64,000 nt of DNA, taken from contig OZ024854.1 in the NCBI GenBank assembly GCA_964017155.1, forward strand, positions 70,078,754 through 70,142,753, in the 5' to 3' direction. A program made the translations under genes and the position numbers. The stretch's first letter is position 1. Each line of letters begins with the position of its first letter. Shown here one piece after another: positions 63,153 through 64,000 of the stretch. The notes below the pieces were generated by a model. That model saw only the letters and a program-made list of their open reading frames with translations, was not told where the DNA came from and did not search any database. Source of the stretch: Oasisia sp. SBJ-2009. Taxonomy: Eukaryota; Annelida; Polychaeta; Sabellida; Siboglinidae.

Positions 63153-64000
63153 TACTCCCGCCGTTTACCCAGCGATCGGCACGGGATTATGTTGAAAAGA
63201 ATGTAAACAGACATTTACGCTTCACCAACTGATCCCCCGTAGACGGATCGGACTTTGTCGTTTTCCTCGATTTGTTTCCAAAAGTTGGCAAGACGACGCG
63301 CACGGTCAGTTGGTTTCGTCGAGAGAGTCGTAGTTACACCCCTTGCGTGGCACACGCCCGAGAAGACCGACCGGCGCGTCGAACTTGGCCGTTTCTCTCG
63401 ATTCTCAAAACTGATCCCCCGTAGACGAATCGGACTTTGTCGTTTTCCTCGATTTGTGCAACTATCACCCTGTTAAGGTCGCCAATCGCCTCGTCACCTC
63501 ATCTAGTTAGTGGTTCATTATTACTCCCGCCGTTTACCCAGCGGTCGGCACGGAATTATGTTGAAAAGAATGTAAACATACATTTACGCTTCCACTACTG
63601 ATCCCCCGTAGACGGATCGGACTTTGTCGTTTTCCTCGATTTGTTTCCAAAACTTGGCAAGACGATGCGCACGGTCAGTTGGTTTCGTCGAGAGATTCGC
63701 AGTTACACCCCTTGCATGGCACACGCCCGAGAAGACCGACCGGCGCGTCGAACTTGGCCGTTTCTCTCAAATCTCAAAACTGATCCCCCGTAGACGGATC
63801 GGACTGTGTCGTTTTGCTCGATTTGTGCAACTATCACCCTGTTACGGTCGCCAAATGCCTCGTCACCTCATCTAGTTAGTGGTTCATCATTATTACTCCC
63901 GCCGTTTACCCAGCGGTCGGCACGGAATTCTGTTGAAAAGAATGTAAACAGACATTTACGCTTCCCCAAGTGATCCCCCGTAGACGGATCGGACTTTGTC
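59257..64000 (+). repeat. 4446-bp tandem duplication, copy 2, continuing past the window
   Basis: Partner of the segment starting at about 54811. The match still holds at the right edge of the window (64000 against 59554), so the 12-monomer unit is likely to continue beyond it. Confidence 0.87.
63153..64000 (+). repeat. Start of a further higher-order unit, cut by the window edge
   Basis: Monomers start at 63153 (A), 63522 (B with 'agattcgcag' and 'tctcaaatctc') and 63894 (partial, C-type head 'cttccccaagtg'). They match the start of the unit at 58707. Confidence 0.9.

Larger units (their letters stand above)
1..64000 (+). repeat. Satellite DNA array, 369/372-bp monomer, head to tail
   Basis: The same unit recurs from the first base to the last with no other sequence between copies. 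The landmark 'tactcccgcc' returns every 369 or 372 bases, except at two 554-bp units and one 190-bp unit. The 3-bp length difference is an extra 'cat' in 'ttcatcattatt' versus 'ttcattatt'. All copies point the same way. Copies differ mainly by shared substitutions that define variants, so the array is organised in higher-order repeats. No transposon, gene or single-copy island interrupts it. Long single-orientation arrays of this kind are known from eukaryotic centromeric and other heterochromatic regions. Which compartment this is, and which species, cannot be told from the sequence. The phase chosen here (start at base 1) is arbitrary. Confidence 0.98.

Noticed and set aside
103..63875. About 170 open frames of 73-86 codons on the + strand, one per monomer, reading MSFSSICFQ-like proteins
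   Set aside because: They start at TTG, not ATG, and recur because the repeat recurs. Variation freely changes residues. One base ('gttacg' to 'gttaag') or 'ccttgacacc' moves the stop between 73, 79 and 83 codons, and the 182-bp changes shift phase. No start context or domain is visible. Ribosome profiling would be the test.
1..64000. CRISPR array
   Set aside because: The repeat is 369/372 bp with no short conserved repeat separated by unique spacers, and no cas genes.
1..64000. CENP-B box (TTCGNNNNANNCGGG) in the monomer
   Set aside because: I checked the 'ttcg' and 'cccg' occurrences on both strands of the first monomer and main variants; none fits the spaced pattern.
1..64000. Transposable element, LTR or terminal inverted repeats
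   Set aside because: No target-site duplication, long terminal repeat, polyprotein frame or interruption of the monomer ladder was found.
1..64000. rRNA or tRNA gene cluster, or rDNA spacer repeat
   Set aside because: No recognisable rRNA or tRNA sequence occurs in 64 kb, and a spacer array would be broken by rRNA genes.
1..64000. Gene for a giant repetitive protein
   Set aside because: Each monomer has in-frame stops in the open frame, and the other frames also close within one monomer.

Overview
The whole 64 kb window is one uninterrupted head-to-tail satellite DNA array. I see no gene, RNA gene, transposon or single-copy sequence on either strand. The array is built from a monomer of 369 or 372 bp; the two lengths differ by one 3-bp indel near the monomer end. 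Phased from position 1, there are 169 full-length monomers (91 of 369 bp and 78 of 372 bp, which accounts exactly for the length), two oversized units of 554 bp, one undersized unit of 190 bp and a partial monomer at the right edge. All are in the same orientation. This points to a eukaryotic chromosome: centromeric, pericentromeric, subtelomeric or knob-type heterochromatin. I do not recognise the family and cannot name the species. The first monomer is 50% GC and rich in CpG (about 36 per 369 bp), so it is not strongly CpG-depleted.

Each monomer carries a 47-bp segment twice, 182 bp apart (77-123 and 259-305 in the first monomer). This divides it into halves of 182 and 187/190 bp, close to a nucleosome repeat length. 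Recombination between the two 47-bp copies neatly explains the odd units: 554 = 372 + 182 and 190 = 372 - 182.

Monomers fall into recurring sequence variants, which I label A, A2, B, C, D, E, F, G and mosaics H, I, J, K, L, M, N. A: 'gttggcaag', 'ccttgcgtggcac', 369 bp. A2: A with 'gagagccgtag' and a 'gtacacgg' head. B: 'agattcgtag', 'ggactgtgtcg', 372 bp. C: 'ggcaagagga', 'cagttagttt', 'gtacaac' tail, 372 bp (C' has 'ggatgggac'). D: 'gaatttgggcg', 'gctctattt', 'ccttgacacc', 369 bp. E: 'accctttgcatgg', 'gaccgtcgcg', 369 bp. F: 'gtcatag' plus 'gcatgggac'. G: 'atttggcaag', 'gtggattacg'.

Layout: 1-11.7 kb is irregular, with A, B, D, E, F and G mixed, the 554- and 190-bp units, and a small B-C-G period. 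From 11.7 to 34.6 kb, multi-monomer higher-order repeats (HORs) beginning with A appear in several lengths (3330, 3333, 4071, 5925 and 6288 bp). From 34.6 to 52.8 kb the dominant unit is a 10-monomer 3702-bp HOR (A-B-C-A2-D-E-L-E-J-C), with versions that have lost or gained whole monomers (2964 and 4812 bp). From 52.8 kb to the end the array changes to M/N-containing units, ending in a 12-monomer 4446-bp HOR whose copy runs off the window. Large, nearly identical tandem duplications (1482, 3333, 4446 and 4812 bp) show recent turnover. The repeated short open frames of 73-86 codons are a by-product of the repeat, not genes.
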